Assembly: GCA_013407085.1 (NCBI GenBank)
Contig: JACCGJ010018417.1
Span: 1 to 64,000, forward strand
DNA from: Atriophallophorus winterbourni
Taxonomy: Eukaryota; Platyhelminthes; Trematoda; Plagiorchiida; Microphallidae
Reading direction: 5' to 3'
DNA: 64,000 nt
Positions 36,501 to 47,280 of this stretch are shown piece after piece; the stretch's first letter is position 1; every line of letters starts with the position of its first letter. Under the pieces are notes generated by a model. It was not told the origin of the DNA. It saw nothing but the letters and a program-made list of their open reading frames with translations, and made no database searches. A program made the translations under genes and the position numbers.

Positions 36501-37010
36501 GCAATTACCTTTTCGTTGGCCAAAACATGGTTCTCGTGGTTTCACATTTCGAAGTGGAAGACGCATCGTGCACGATCCTCAGTTCTGTAGCTGAGGCGAG
36601 AGTCTCAGTGCCACAATATGCGTTCTTGATTTGGGTATGAATTCCAAGGCTCACTTTCGCATTGTGCAGTGTGTCGAATGCGTCGAGTTAGTTGTTCCGC
36701 GGGTTAAAATATCGCTACTTACCAGCGTACGCTATTGGGACACCTAAATTCAATTGACCGTCTCTAAAGGAATGGTGTGACAATCGCACGCTTAGGCCCG
36801 CCGAACTATCATCTGTTTTTGTCGTGAACGTTTTCATATAAGTTAAGGACCTCTTTCGATCGATATCAAATAAAGATGTACATTTAAAGCAGTAAGTCCG
36901 ATTTCGGACACCAAGGGACTGAACGTGGCCACTAAACGTTTTGTTAAATCTATTTGCCGTTATGTACGGATTAGATTTTTCATCAGTTTGCCTCTTTTCT
37001 GCCATTGTAG

Positions 37011-38006
37011 GTTGATCCTGATGAAGCGGATCGCCGAATGAAACGTAGAGAACGTAACAGAAAATCGGCTCAGAAATGTCGAGAGCGAAAGGTACAGCGC
37101 ACACAAGAGTTACAAGCGCAAGTCGACGTACTTCAAAGAGAAATCAATCGTTTGTTGCAGGAACGTGAAACATTACGGAACGAAGCACGTCAGTTTGTCA
37201 CCTTGCTGCAATTACATTGCCCTGGTGTCGCGGTTCCTTACATGGCATGCTTGAACGAAAATCCGGATGTTTTGAATGTCAGACGAGAATCCCATGCCTT
37301 TGGACTACATTCGGTGGACCACGTTAAAGAAGAATTATCTCAGGAAACTGCTGAATGGAGGTTGAAGCAAAAAGCTAAAATGGACTCTGATATGATAGAT
37401 TTCGGTGGTGCAACAGATCCGTATACAAATTCTGGTTTACCCGTGCAATCTCAGGTACAAATGAATCACAATAAACCATCCATGTTCACATATCAAGTTG
37501 ACCGTTCCATCACCACAAAACCTATTGTTTGTTCCAACGCGAACCAGCAGAACAATGTTAACGCCTCAAGTGAACAAACGGGATTGGAAAATTCTCACAG
37601 GATTTCGTTGCCTTTGCAAGGTATACCTTCAGCATCATCATCTTCTCCAGGCTCGAATTACGAGCTGTCATTCAACACCAATGATGGATCTACTTCGTTA
37701 AGCAACCAACAGCTGGAGCTAGCCATAGAAATGGTTCACACAACTCCAAACTCCAGGAACGGTAGAAACACAGCTGTGCTAAACAGTCCTAACTGCCTAC
37801 CGTCTTTACAACCCACGTCGGTAAATTCTTCTACTGCCACTGGTGAATTGGCTTGCCAGAAATGTGATGAATGGGACCAGTTGTCTAGCGTCAGGTCTGA
37901 CCGCTCATCGCCTAGTAACACATCCATCAGTTTGAAGCACTTCGTGAGGTGTGATGTTCCACGACACGATCAACAAGCGCTGTCCACGAATCCATGTTAT
38001 TCGTAA
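37011..38006 (+). CDS. bZIP transcription factor (AP-1/ATF-like), coding exon 2 with DNA-binding domain
   Basis: Encodes residues 282-612. The exon opens VDPDEADRRM and then the basic region RRERNRKSAQKCRER. Asn297 and Arg305 have the bZIP spacing N-x7-R-x9-L, and the zipper heptads are L315, L322, L329, L336 and F343. The run LRNEARQF-x-x-LLQLHCP after the zipper resembles ATF2, ATF3, BATF and Fos proteins, so the factor should bind AP-1 or CRE-like sites as a dimer. Its exact orthology cannot be fixed here. The rest is Ser/Asn/Gln-rich, with no further domain. The acceptor TTGTAG at 37010 keeps phase 0 with the donor at 25778. The stop is at 38004-38006. An AATAAA at about 39384 is a distant candidate polyadenylation signal. 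Confidence 0.9.
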   Translation, partial: VDPDEADRRMKRRERNRKSAQKCRERKVQRTQELQAQVDVLQREINRLLQERETLRNEARQFVTLLQLHCPGVAVPYMACLNENPDVLNVRRESHAFGLHSVDHVKEELSQETAEWRLKQKAKMDSDMIDFGGATDPYTNSGLPVQSQVQMNHNKPSMFTYQVDRSITTKPIVCSNANQQNNVNASSEQTGLENSHRISLPLQGIPSASSSSPGSNYELSFNTNDGSTSLSNQQLELAIEMVHTTPNSRNGRNTAVLNSPNCLPSLQPTSVNSSTATGELACQKCDEWDQLSSVRSDRSSPSNTSISLKHFVRCDVPRHDQQALSTNPCYS

Positions 38007-39513
38007 CGTTCGAGATGCTTGCACCAATAGCTCCGTGGGTTGTATTCACTCGTCCAATCTGACTCTATCTATGGCTAGGCGACTTGATTTTGATCATTTT
38101 CGCTTTTACCTAGCCCAACACAACGTACATTGCGGTAATCTATCCCTAATACGCACCTACACCCAAACACTGTAGTAATTTTCAATTGCCTTACCCTCAC
38201 TACGGCTCTTCCCAGGTGGCAGCGATTGCCATCATTCCGGTGATGCTGGCGCTCAGTTTATGATCGATTTTGCTTTAAATTTTTTATCATTCCCTTTTGA
38301 TACTTTGGGTAACGTGTTTGTTTTGCATGCAGAACTGTGGTGTAATACTCCCAGGGCTAATTCCTCACCTGCCTTATATCCCGTTTCTTACTCGTCTCTG
38401 ATGATGGAGCATTCAGTATTCCACAGATAATATTTTGTGGGATATTTTGAAGCATGAAGATGGCAGTTTTTCCGTACTCACACTCGGCTGTTTTGTCGCA
38501 ACACGATGTCTATGCTCGCACCGATCTTTCCCGCAAAAAACGTGCAATTATTGACCTTGATTTGGTCTTGTTTACTGACACTAATCCAAGCAAACATTGC
38601 TCGGGCCCCTTTCACTTACATTACACAATTGTTTTCCATTCTTTTCTACTAATTTGTTTGATACGGTCATTTTACTTTGTGCACCAAAGCTTTTTCGGCT
38701 TGAGACTTCGTCTTTTTACCTGCTGATAACCCGGTTTTTGAAAATCCATCTCAGGCATAGGATTTTTTTACGTGCACTCTAGTTTGCACACAAGCACACA
38801 CACACACACACACACACTTTTCCTCGGTGTTCGGCTCAACCCAAACGATTCGATCGATCCAAGTAATCGATCTGAATTTTCTACTCTCGCACATTCAAAC
38901 TTCCATTGAATTTTCTCTGCTTCCTGGTTTTGTTTTCTATTCACTTGTTTACTTTTGCCTTTGTGAAAACACTTGCTTACTTTTAGTATGTTTGATCTAC
39001 CAAACATTTTGCGATACATGAGTGCTTATATAAAAGTGATTGTAGATGAAGTTTTCTTTTGTTGATTTTGATGGTTGATTATGTTGCAGTCTCAGTGAAT
39101 GGTCAGCGTCCATTGAACTTGTCTGTAGTATAGTGTGATCAGTAACGACAAACGGGATGTATTCAAAACTGCACGAATAGCAAGATGATCACATCACTTC
39201 ATTACAGTATCAATGTGACCTTGCTTTTCGGTCAATTTAACATGCTTTTGGGGCCATCACAGAACTAGTCTGAAATCACAGCTTTTATGAGTGAAAGCTT
39301 TCACTACAATTCTTAGGCTACCTCGCTCAAAGGTATTGTATACATTCCTGATTATAAAACGGGACTGAAAATCTCCCTTCAAAAATAAAATGATGCCTTA
39401 TTTCTGCTAGTCACATTCATGTCCTGTTGGTTCCCAATGTCTTCAGAAGTGACTAGATATTTACATGGCCCGATTTACAAATCATTTGCGTTTCGAGGCC
39501 ACAGCTCACCCCA
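38007..39513 (+). other. Probable 3' UTR and downstream flank of the bZIP gene
   Basis: No coding part is recognised. A (CA)n tract lies at about 38797-38818. The only clear AATAAA noticed is at 39384-39389. The end of the transcript cannot be set from sequence alone. Confidence 0.35.
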
Positions 39514-39604
39514 TTACAGTATCTTCGCCCACGTGCAGTCTCTGACTGTGCGGCGCTTTTCAGGGATCAGGCTTGTGCTTTCATACCATACCATACCATA
39601 CCAT
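39514..39604 (+). mobile_element. SINE-like repeat with (CATAC)n tail
   Basis: Reads ACAGTATCTTCGCCCACG, GCAGTCTCTGACTGTGCGGC and GATCAGGCTTGTGCTTTCAT, then about four CATAC units. It is 5'-truncated. No flanking duplication was recognised. Confidence 0.65.
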
Positions 39605-40394
39605 GAACCCTGACTGCATTTCAAGTCTATTTCTGAAAGTACCGTTTTGTCTCACGCAACTTAGGATTCAAAAATGTAGTTTGAAAATTCAGCTGGACTC
39701 ATAATAACCACAGGATTGAAATACAAAACAAATGTGTAACATATAATAGAATAACCGTCATGATTGGGGTAAAGCCAAGTAACGTTTGTATCAGTGGGTG
39801 AGAGCAACATCAGGATTAGTCTGCATATAAGTGTCAAGTTGTCATATGAATATTGCTAAACATAATGAGTTTACTACATTATCAGATAGCGAATTTTAAA
39901 GAAAACAGACTCGCACTTAACAAGCATAGCTGGGACAGTTCTCTTTGATGTTTCAGTATCCCCGGCCGATTCATATCGTAGTTCGACGTTGGAATATCTC
40001 ATTCATAGGTTAGAGAGTCCTTAGGTTCTAATCTAATTAACTCCGTGTATGACAGATTAGCAAAACGGTCGATAAATCTACACATTGTGCTATAAATGGA
40101 CTTGAAGCAAGACATTTATTAAGCCATGTTGTCCAGACTGATAGAGTTTAGTCCAGACGTGGGTGTATTTGTTTTCATTTTCAGAAAGGGTGATATTCTT
40201 GATGAAAAACCGCTAAGTATCGGTCGTAGCACTCACCGCACGCTTGCATGCAGCTTCACAGTGTAAACCATTTTCACGGGGCCAGAAATCAAGATACCCA
40301 GGTAATTTTCGCTCACTGAACCTAAAATTATTGTTTTGTTTAAAGTTAGATTTCATTAATAAGTAGTAGATGACGTTCGAAAACAGGACGGAAG

Positions 40395-40608
40395 CACACA
40401 ACCGGTTTCGCGGTTAATAACGCCAACGGTAGTGAGCTGCATGCTGAAACACACTGGAGTCTCACTACCATTTCTATTCCCCTTCATATCTGTCTAGGCC
40501 TGGGCAACCTGACAGTATCTTAGCCCACGTGCAGTCTCTGACTGTGCGGCACTTTGCCTGGATCAGGCTTGTGCGTTCATTCACTCATTCAACGCTCATC
40601 AGGTATGC
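40395..40608 (-). ncRNA. Hammerhead motif, family D, split by a SINE inside stem II
   Basis: On the - strand, from 40608: GCATAC (stem I 3' strand), CTGATGA (40602-40596), GCG, then the 166-bp SINE insertion, then GCG-TTATTAA-CCGC, GAAA (40410-40407), CC, GGTT, GTGTGC (40400-40395). Without the insertion, stem I GUGUGC/GCAUAC has six pairs and stem II pairs GCG with CGC. The cleavage triplet would be GUU. As it stands the motif cannot fold normally. Confidence 0.65.
40420..40595 (+). mobile_element. SINE-like repeat inserted in hammerhead stem II
   Basis: The insert 40425-40590 is flanked by AACGC at 40420-40424 and 40591-40595. It starts near GGTAGTGAGCTGCATGCTG, has the internal hairpin TAGTGAG/CTCACTA, then the shared core ending GATCAGGCTTGTG and a CATTCACTCATTC tail. 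The target duplication is short, but both junctions fall exactly where the interrupted ribozyme resumes. Confidence 0.7.
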
Positions 40609-40744
40609 TTATCCGTGTGACCTGACATTCGAATGCCGTTCTGACTTTGCGCTAAACCCATTTATTAGCAAAGTCGAGGATAAATTCTCATTTGCGAATA
40701 GAAATTTAGCTAAATTTGAATTTTGAATGTCAGTTCACGGATAC

Positions 40745-40787
40745 GCATAAATGATAAGCGGCAATAACCGCGAAACCGGTCATGTGC
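40745..40787 (+). ncRNA. Hammerhead motif, family D, core mutated
   Basis: Reads GCATAA, ATGATAA, GCGG-CAATAA-CCGC, GAAA, CCGGTC, ATGTGC. Stem II has four perfect pairs, stem I pairs UGUGC with GCAUA (one G-U) and the cleavage triplet is GUC. The core CUGAUGA is changed at two invariant positions (C3 and G8), so it is predicted inactive. Confidence 0.55.
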
Positions 40788-41009
40788 TTCCGTCCTGCTT
40801 TTTGAACATCATATACTACTTATTAATAAAATCGGACTTTAAACGAAAATTAACCATCGCGCTGTTATTAGAATGTTGCCAAAATATTCCAAACAGTTAC
40901 CGTCGCAGCTTTGCAACGATTGTGGGACTTTGCTTAGTCCCCACATGAAAGATAAATTTCAATTTGTGAATGAGGATTTATGATTGAATTCGCAAACTAA
41001 ACTTACTGT

Positions 41010-41075
41010 ATCAGCCTATTGACGGCAAACAGCCAGAAGCCGGTCGTGGAATGTGAGCAACACATTACATTAAGC
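41010..41075 (+). repeat. Degenerate hammerhead-family repeat, family A
   Basis: Reads CTATTGA, CGGC-AAACA-GCCA, GAAG, CCGGTC, GTGGAATGTGAGCAACAC. Stem II and the cleavage region are kept, but both core boxes carry changes. It is an old copy of the unit seen at 47185. Confidence 0.5.
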
Positions 41076-41520
41076 GGTAGTTTGTTTTGTGCAATAAATT
41101 CAAGTTATCTTGCATGGAGGCCATCCTCGATGCTTTTAATCACCTACACGTTTTGCCATCAGCGAGCAAAGCCATGTATTTACTTAGCCAATGGCGATTT
41201 CGCTGAGTAAAGATAGAAACATCCGCTTGAACTTTTTATTGCTTCGTTTGCTCACATCAGTGCAATTGTTGATCATTTCTAAGCGTTTTGGTGTAGGACC
41301 AGAAATCACGCTGTGATTTTTTATTTTAACACAATGGCGTTTGCATGAAACCTGTTCATTGTGTCATCTAATTCAAACATTGTTTATACAAACATGTTGT
41401 TACCGGTCACTGGTACTGAACAATTGGGTCAAGCTGGTAGACGAAACCAAACCTGCTTCTAATGTAAAGAAGAGACTGGCATTACAAATGATTGTATAAA
41501 ATTAAAACGTTTGTTGAACT

Positions 41521-42345
41521 GTTTTTACAATATTCAAGGGTGGCTGTCGTTCGGACGTAGCAAATTACAGACCTGTTACGCTGCTCCCCTGCATCTCGAA
41601 AATTATGGAGCGCATCCTAACTGAGTGTAATGTAGGTCACCTTGAAACGAAAAGACTTTCATCAGCAGCGCAACGTGGGCTTCGCCGAAACAGGTTTTGT
41701 CTGTCGAATTTACTAATCACTCTGGACGATTGGACAACGTCTATTGAGCTAGGATACTCCGTTCATGCCTGCTACATTGATGTATCAAAGGCATTTGATG
41801 AGTTCAACCACAGGCTGCTTCTGCAAAAGCTAGTGCAATATGGGATAACAGGAAACCCGTAAGTCTTCAACAGGGCATGCGGTATCTTAGGAATGCTGAG
41901 GAAAATATTTTTACGGTTCTCTCCTAAAACGCTCCCCCGCATTATAAACACATCCATCCAACGATAGAGTAAATGATCCAAGTTTAGGCACCGTGGCTGC
42001 GCAAAGACATTGGATTACTGGATAGAATTTTTCACCGAGCGATGAAGCTAGTTGATAGGATGCAGCACATCCCATACCAAGAGCGAATGGCCCGGGATTG
42101 ACTGATTTTACACAGTAGTGTAAAGAAATCTCCAGGACCAGACGAGATAACTCCAAAGCTGCTCAAAACCTGTCACGCGGAGCTATCTGAACTTCTATCC
42201 TGCATGTTTAGTAATTTGCTCCAAGCTGGCGTTGTACCAAAAGACTGGAAACTGAGACAAATAATACCCATTTACAAAGGTGGTTACCATTCTGAATTTA
42301 AAAATTACAGGCCAGTGACATTTCTGTCTTCGGTATCACATGAGC
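41521..42345 (+). mobile_element. Patchwork of CR1-like LINE pieces in scrambled order
   Basis: 41521-41862 encodes reverse-transcriptase motifs NYRPVTLLPCISKIMERIL and YIDVSKAFDEFNHRLLLQKL. It then jumps at about 41870 to a C-terminal piece (APWLRKDIGLLDRIFHRAMK) ending near 42080. From 42118 an earlier part of the reverse transcriptase follows (KKSPGPDEITPKLLKTCH and VVPKDWK, then NYRPVTFLSS). The order does not follow one element, so at least two copies have been joined by deletion or nested insertion. Confidence 0.7.
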
Positions 42346-43004
42346 CAACTTCCAGGAGATATCCCAATATCAATGAAAGAACAACTATGCTGAATATCAC
42401 AACACTATCCGTTCGCGTCTCCTTTAAATTTGTCGCCCAAAGCCACGATCGATAGTTGGCGACCTGTTTCGGTACCATCCACTTGAGTACCTAAACGTTA
42501 TAAATCTAAAGGAGATTTTGTTGTAGAATTTCGCGCCTTCATTTTCACATTTGATTCACATGGGGCAACCGTGTGTGAAAAATTAAGTTCACACTTGGGG
42601 AGTGTCGGTGCTGGGGATGCGAGTACGATAATACACAAGTTCACACTTGTTAACAATCATTCTGAAAACAACCGGACAATGAATCGCTTCACAGCTGCAA
42701 CCGTAATGGATTATTGTTTGTTTAAAGCGACGCATGTTGATGCCCATATGTCCTGTTCACATCTTCAATTTTAATTACTGAATATTGCCTGAATATGAAT
42801 TCAAGCTGTCTCTCCGTTACTTTCCTGGTAAAGACCAGTCAGAATACGGAACTCAAATTTTCACAGTGGAAAAATAATACTCCTAACAAAAAGCATAGGA
42901 TGACGCGGCATAGGGAGTACAAACATATAACCTTTCGAGAGTTATTATGCCGTGCAGTCGCATTATTGTGAGCTCCTGATTATCAGGACATACTCTTCTT
43001 ACAC
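42346..43004. other. No gene recognised
   Basis: AT-rich spacer between two LINE blocks. A frame at 42571-42774 has no known domain. Confidence 0.3.
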
Positions 43005-43354
43005 TTACACTTAGGTGGATATATTATACCTTGTTGGAGTCCCATCGAAGTCAGCTTTCTGGATATCCCACCCTCATAGCGGTATTTGATACTACAAGCG
43101 AATTTGGATTTTTTGTGGTTTTCCCATAATGGCTCTACGCGTGCGACGCTGTTAATACTCGTCAACTCCTCAAAGGGATTAACGTCATCGGAAAGATCTT
43201 ATTCATCGCCATCGACTGATTATATTTCCAACATCGTGTGATCAACTACCGAAGCGTATCGCAGGATTCAAGTCTGATTTTACTCTTATTCGTGAACACC
43301 GCTGTTTTCTCGCGCTCACGATATTCATCATCGATCGCTTGACAACCACGGCTT

Positions 43355-44248
43355 GTGCACACACCACTGAACCGTCCTGCTCACAACCCTGACCGAATGA
43401 CCCTGTCAAGAAAACAAACTGCATCGGGCTGCATGTGTACGGTTCATCAAAAATCGGTAAGTTCTAAGACGAGGTCTGTCACGTGTTACGCTTGTTGGTT
43501 GAAAGTGCATGCAAAATGCGACAAATCGCTGACCTCGGATTTGGTAGCGATTATTGATGGAGATTATTGTCCCGGTGTTTGTTACGCTTGCCAGGTTTGT
43601 AAGGCCAAACCAACGGCGCCATCCTCGGATGCGAAATCCATTAAGTATGAAATTGAGACACGTCTAAATAAACTGGAATCCAGTATACAAAAAACTGAAT
43701 GAACTGATGAAAAACGTCATAAAGGCACCATTGTTTCCAGACTTAGAGGTTACTGCCAAAATCCGATAGAAAGTTCATCATACTCGAACCGGCCAAAATT
43801 TGCCCAGATAACCGCGCAGATGGTGCCTAAATCGGGCAAGCGTTCGCCGGGATCAATGACTTCTCAACCTAACGGAAACGAGAAAGGATTCAGCAAACTC
43901 ATTTCTAAAACGACCGACTCAAATTATAAACCAAAGTTCGCGGGTAGAAACCTTTGTGTTATATGTACCAACGTGACCGAGTCACTGGAAATGCTGTTCG
44001 AAGCTAAGCAAAAACATGACTTAGCTGAGCGGCATAAACTATGTATTCAGATGAGACTGGTCACAGTCACTCCCTCATCAATAGTTCGGCTGAACCGCCA
44101 CCTGAATTCTCCTCACAAAGATGATCTTCGCCTTTTAAGGATAACGCTGCAATCTGTGGAGAACGTGGAAAATGTACTCTTAATGCTTATCTTCCTAGAT
44201 GTGTTCAAGTGTCTACAGATCGTATCCATGCAGATTTACCATAGTTGA
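43355..44248 (+). pseudogene. CR1-like ORF1 remnant with PHD-like finger
   Basis: The first frame (43355-43702) encodes a cysteine/histidine cluster CMCTVHQKSV, TCYACWLKVHAKC and GVCYACQVC, resembling the PHD-type finger found in ORF1 of CR1 elements, followed by a short helix-like segment. After a frame break, 43820-44248 carries on with FAGRNLCVICTNV and HKDDLRLLRITLQSVENV, the usual conserved second half. ORF1 proteins bind element RNA. Frameshifts between these parts show it is not functional. Confidence 0.65.
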
Positions 44249-44844
44249 AGCGAAAGTTATGAAAGAAATCTCGGGAAGTAAATAATCTTCTAGGCGTTCC
44301 GAAACATACTGCTGACGTACCTCATCAAGAAAAGTCTGAGCACGATCACAAACAGTGGAAATACCGAGCCGAAACAATCGGTATTAAAAAAGCCATACTT
44401 GTGGATGCTCTTAGGATACGCGCGGTGTGCCAACTATAAAGGGCAAGGTTCTAGCCCTTTAAAGCTAACCCTCTTGACAACCGAAATGACCGATAGTATC
44501 AAACGTGAATGGAAAGCTATTAGAAGAAATATACCACAAAATGTGAAGTTGAGCTTGCCGAGGATAATAGCCGGAAGCAAGCAAACAGATAGTACTGACC
44601 CACCGAAGCCTAGTGATGCGGTTCAAACTGAATATCATACCATAGCTCCAAAAATCGTGAGCAATCCAACTCTAACTGAGTCGGCCCATTGATAACCTTT
44701 CATGATTTGAACAACTAAAACTTTATAGGATGTTTATATACATATGCGCAAAGCCTTCCGAACAAATTAGCGGAGTTAACCGAGATATGCACATATTACT
44801 CATCTGATATTATCGCCATAACAGAAACATCGTATTCCTCCCAA

Positions 44845-45438
44845 ATGATTGCAACGGAGATATCCATTCCAAATATGAATTTGATAAGGAACGATCGAGA
44901 GAGAAGTGGTGGCGGTGTTGATCTTCATGATCATAATCGCCTCCAGTGCCGTCCAATAGTCAACACAGAATTCACCTTCGAGGATACAATTTGGTGTACA
45001 TTAACGCTGATGTCTGATAAAGTTTGCACGATTGGTGTGGTCTACCGGTCTCCTTCAAAAACGGAAACCTACAACGAACGGTTGATTCAAGTGCTTCAGC
45101 TCTTGACACACACTCAGCAAGCAACAATACTTATTATGGGCGATTTTAACCTGATTACCCTTTATCTCAGAGACGTTCACTCCCCACAAACGCTAGAATA
45201 CCGATGTAGAGAGTTACTAGATCCAGTCCCTTTATACAACCATATTCACGAATACACTCGGAGAAGAGGTTCTGACCGCCTCTCCGTCTTGGATTTAATG
45301 TTAACATGGGAAGAAAAATTTGTCGAAGCGATCGGACTCCATATTCCGCTGGGTCTTAGAGACCATTCAGTGCTTGTGTTCGACTATGTTTGCAGTACTC
45401 ATCAATCGCTTGCTCTGAATGGAGTGGTTCCCGGGTAG
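44845..45438 (+). pseudogene. CR1-like ORF2 endonuclease domain
   Basis: An open stretch of 197 codons encodes most of an APE-type endonuclease, which nicks the target DNA. It shows RNDRERSGGGV, VVYRSPSKTETY, the catalytic MGDFNL, SVLDLMLT and RDHSVLVFDY. The upstream part (ITETSYSS) lies just before, in the same region. A stop at 45436-45438 separates it from the reverse transcriptase. The copy at 53386-54090 is its - strand relative. Confidence 0.75.
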
Positions 45439-45650
45439 ATCAATAAACCCTGAGTAAATCGCTCGTGCAGATTCAGCATTGGCAGACAGACCACATAAGC
45501 CCTGACTCGCAATGGAACGAACTTGTAGATGTTCTGAAACTGAAGATAGACGAGAACTCGCAGATCGTTTCTAAAATATCAGAACATGAACTTCGTTTTG
45601 TTGTCCGCAGCAGAACAAAAAGTGGATAGCGCTGAATCTTAGCAGCGTGA

Positions 45651-46710
45651 ATGCAGCATAAAGCCAACAATACTTCTATTTTTTGGCAACATTTCCGTAT
45701 GTTACTAAACAAAGTGATTTCACTTATTCGAGAGAATAAGGAAGCGCACCCAGTAATGCCGCTGTCAAAAATGGAACGCAACCTTAAGTTACTATACAAA
45801 ATCATGAACGCCAAAAAAGTCAGACCAGGTATTTTTGCCTTCCAGAATGATGAAAAACTCACTGAAACCCAAAATGCTCTCGCGATTTATTACTCTAAAG
45901 TGTTCGTGCCAAAGGTTTTAGTGGAACGTCGTGAGCATTCAGTCGATTCAGGAATTGAAACATTGGGCGTATAGTCTCGGAAAGAATGGTTGCACACTTT
46001 GAATTACGTAATTTGTTTTCGCCACAGCAGCATGGATTTCGATCTCATCGCTCTTGTCTAGCGAGTCTTCTCATAGCGTTAGACGACTGGACGAATGATT
46101 TGGATATAGGTTCTTGCATTCACGTCTGTTACTTCGACATTTTTAAGGCATTTGACAGAGTCAATCACCATATTCTTCTTCAAAAACTGATACGTCTAGG
46201 AATATGTGAACCTCTCCTTTCATGGTTGTGCGACTACCTGTCAGATCGCCACTCTCTAGTTAAAGTAAACGGAGTGCTATCCCAAATGATCAAAACCACC
46301 AGCGGAGTCCCACAAGGATCCGTGTTAGGCCCGCTTTAACCCCTCTCATATCATCCAAAATGGTCCCGTTCGCGGATGATATGAAAATTTGGACGCCAAT
46401 CAATTCTGCAGATGATTGTGAGAAACTGCAAAGGGATTTGGACAACGTGTCAAATTGGGCGGCCATGAATGATATGGCATTCAACATACGGAAAAGTAAG
46501 ATGCTCCAGCTTGGCAAGAATGTTCCTTGGACATATCGATTGGAAACTGAAAACTTGACATGGAGCTCGTTGGAAAATGCTCTTGGAGTATGGACTAGGG
46601 GAAACCTGAAAAGCACGGTGCACTGCCAGAATATATATCGACAAGTCAACAGATTGTTACTTATCGTTCGAAGAATATTTTGGAAGCTTCTCGCTGGTAC
46701 CGTTATTTAG
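45651..46710 (+). pseudogene. CR1-like ORF2 reverse transcriptase, internally deleted
   Basis: Pieces in order: ENKEAHPVMPLSKMERNLKL and VFVPKVLVERR, a deletion at 45974-45986, then QHGFRSHRSCLASLLIALDD, the catalytic YFDIFKAFDRVNHH, TSGVPQGSVLGPL (46339), a second small deletion, and FADDMKIWTPINS. The first deletion removes the segment with KSPGTDGITPDVLRF present in the 51268-54285 copy. Stops at 45972 and 46337 confirm inactivity. Confidence 0.75.
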
Positions 46711-47280
46711 GATAATGAAAGTCTACTTTAGACCTACGATGAAGTAGAGATAGAGGTGTGGGCTCCTTGGCTGCGAAAAGATATTGATCTGTTTGATGAA
46801 ATCTATCACAGAGCAACAAATATAGTGATGGGTCTTTGAAATGTTCCGTAACCGAAAGATTGTGACTTCCGTGTCTATGTGACTTTACCCAAAGTAGGAT
46901 ACGACGCTATATTATTGTGACTTATAGAATAGTGTCTACCGAACGACATTTACTGAAACACTTGCTTGATGTGTGTGATGGGAAAGTGACACGCGGACAT
47001 ACAATATCCCTTTACATCCCAAGTTCCCGTATTGATCGTCAGCGCCATTTTTTTTGAAATTCCCTACCCCAACATGTGGTGGACTCTCCTTGCCTGGCGA
47101 AGTTTATAGCGAAATTGGACTTAAAAATGCAAAAGAATATCATTCGTGAGCTTTACATTTGATATTCTCTATTCCTTTTATACTATTGTACGAACCCTAT
47201 ATAACAGTTGGCATACAAGTATAACCTTGTTTACCTTTAATCCACTGTTTCAAGGCTCACTGAACCTGATCTTACTGTCT

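Larger units (their letters stand above)
25778..37010 (+). other. 11.2 kb intron of the bZIP gene
   Basis: Donor GTGAGT at 25778 and acceptor TTTTCTGCCATTGTAG ending at 37010, both phase 0. The intron holds hammerhead-family remnants (26262-26345, 26715-26830, 29574-29612), LINE pieces (28080-28440, 32270-32520), a larger RTE-like element (30510-32100, opposite strand) and a SINE (33497-33589). A CCA-repeat lies at about 35410-35430. Nothing else in the intron is recognisable, including 33590-37010. Confidence 0.65.
40320..40850. mobile_element. Fold-back element, hammerhead family D, interrupted by a SINE
   Basis: The left arm (about 40325-40424 plus 40591-40640) and right arm (about 40725-40850) are inverted copies. 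Shared phrases include CATCTACTACTTATTAAT and GGAAGCACA on one side with their complements on the other, and ATCCGTG next to each core. Each arm carries a family D hammerhead. The SINE at 40425-40590 splits the left arm. AAAATTA at both outer ends may be a short target duplication, which is weak evidence. Confidence 0.55.
43005..47185 (+). mobile_element. Near full-length but broken CR1-like LINE
   Basis: All expected parts occur in order over about 4.2 kb: a 5' UTR (43005-43350, shared with 14275-14600), ORF1 (43355 to about 44690, frame-broken), ORF2 endonuclease (about 44750-45440), reverse transcriptase (about 45650-46710), the C-terminal end and a 3' UTR whose TTTGATATTCTCTATT matches 51360-51375. 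Compared with the - strand copy at 51268-54285, about 100 codons of the reverse transcriptase are deleted near 45974. The 3' UTR is interrupted at about 47188 by the 242-bp tandem array. The element is not autonomous. Confidence 0.8.

Noticed and set aside
33400..38000. Search for tRNA, rRNA, spliced-leader genes or CRISPR-like arrays here and across the window
   Set aside because: No cloverleaf, rRNA core or regularly spaced short direct repeat was recognised. The only regular array is the 242-bp unit.
42440..42490. GACCTGTTTCGG, considered as another hammerhead on the - strand
   Set aside because: GAAA and a GTC-like site are present but there is no CTGANGA box or stem II. The match is chance or LINE sequence.
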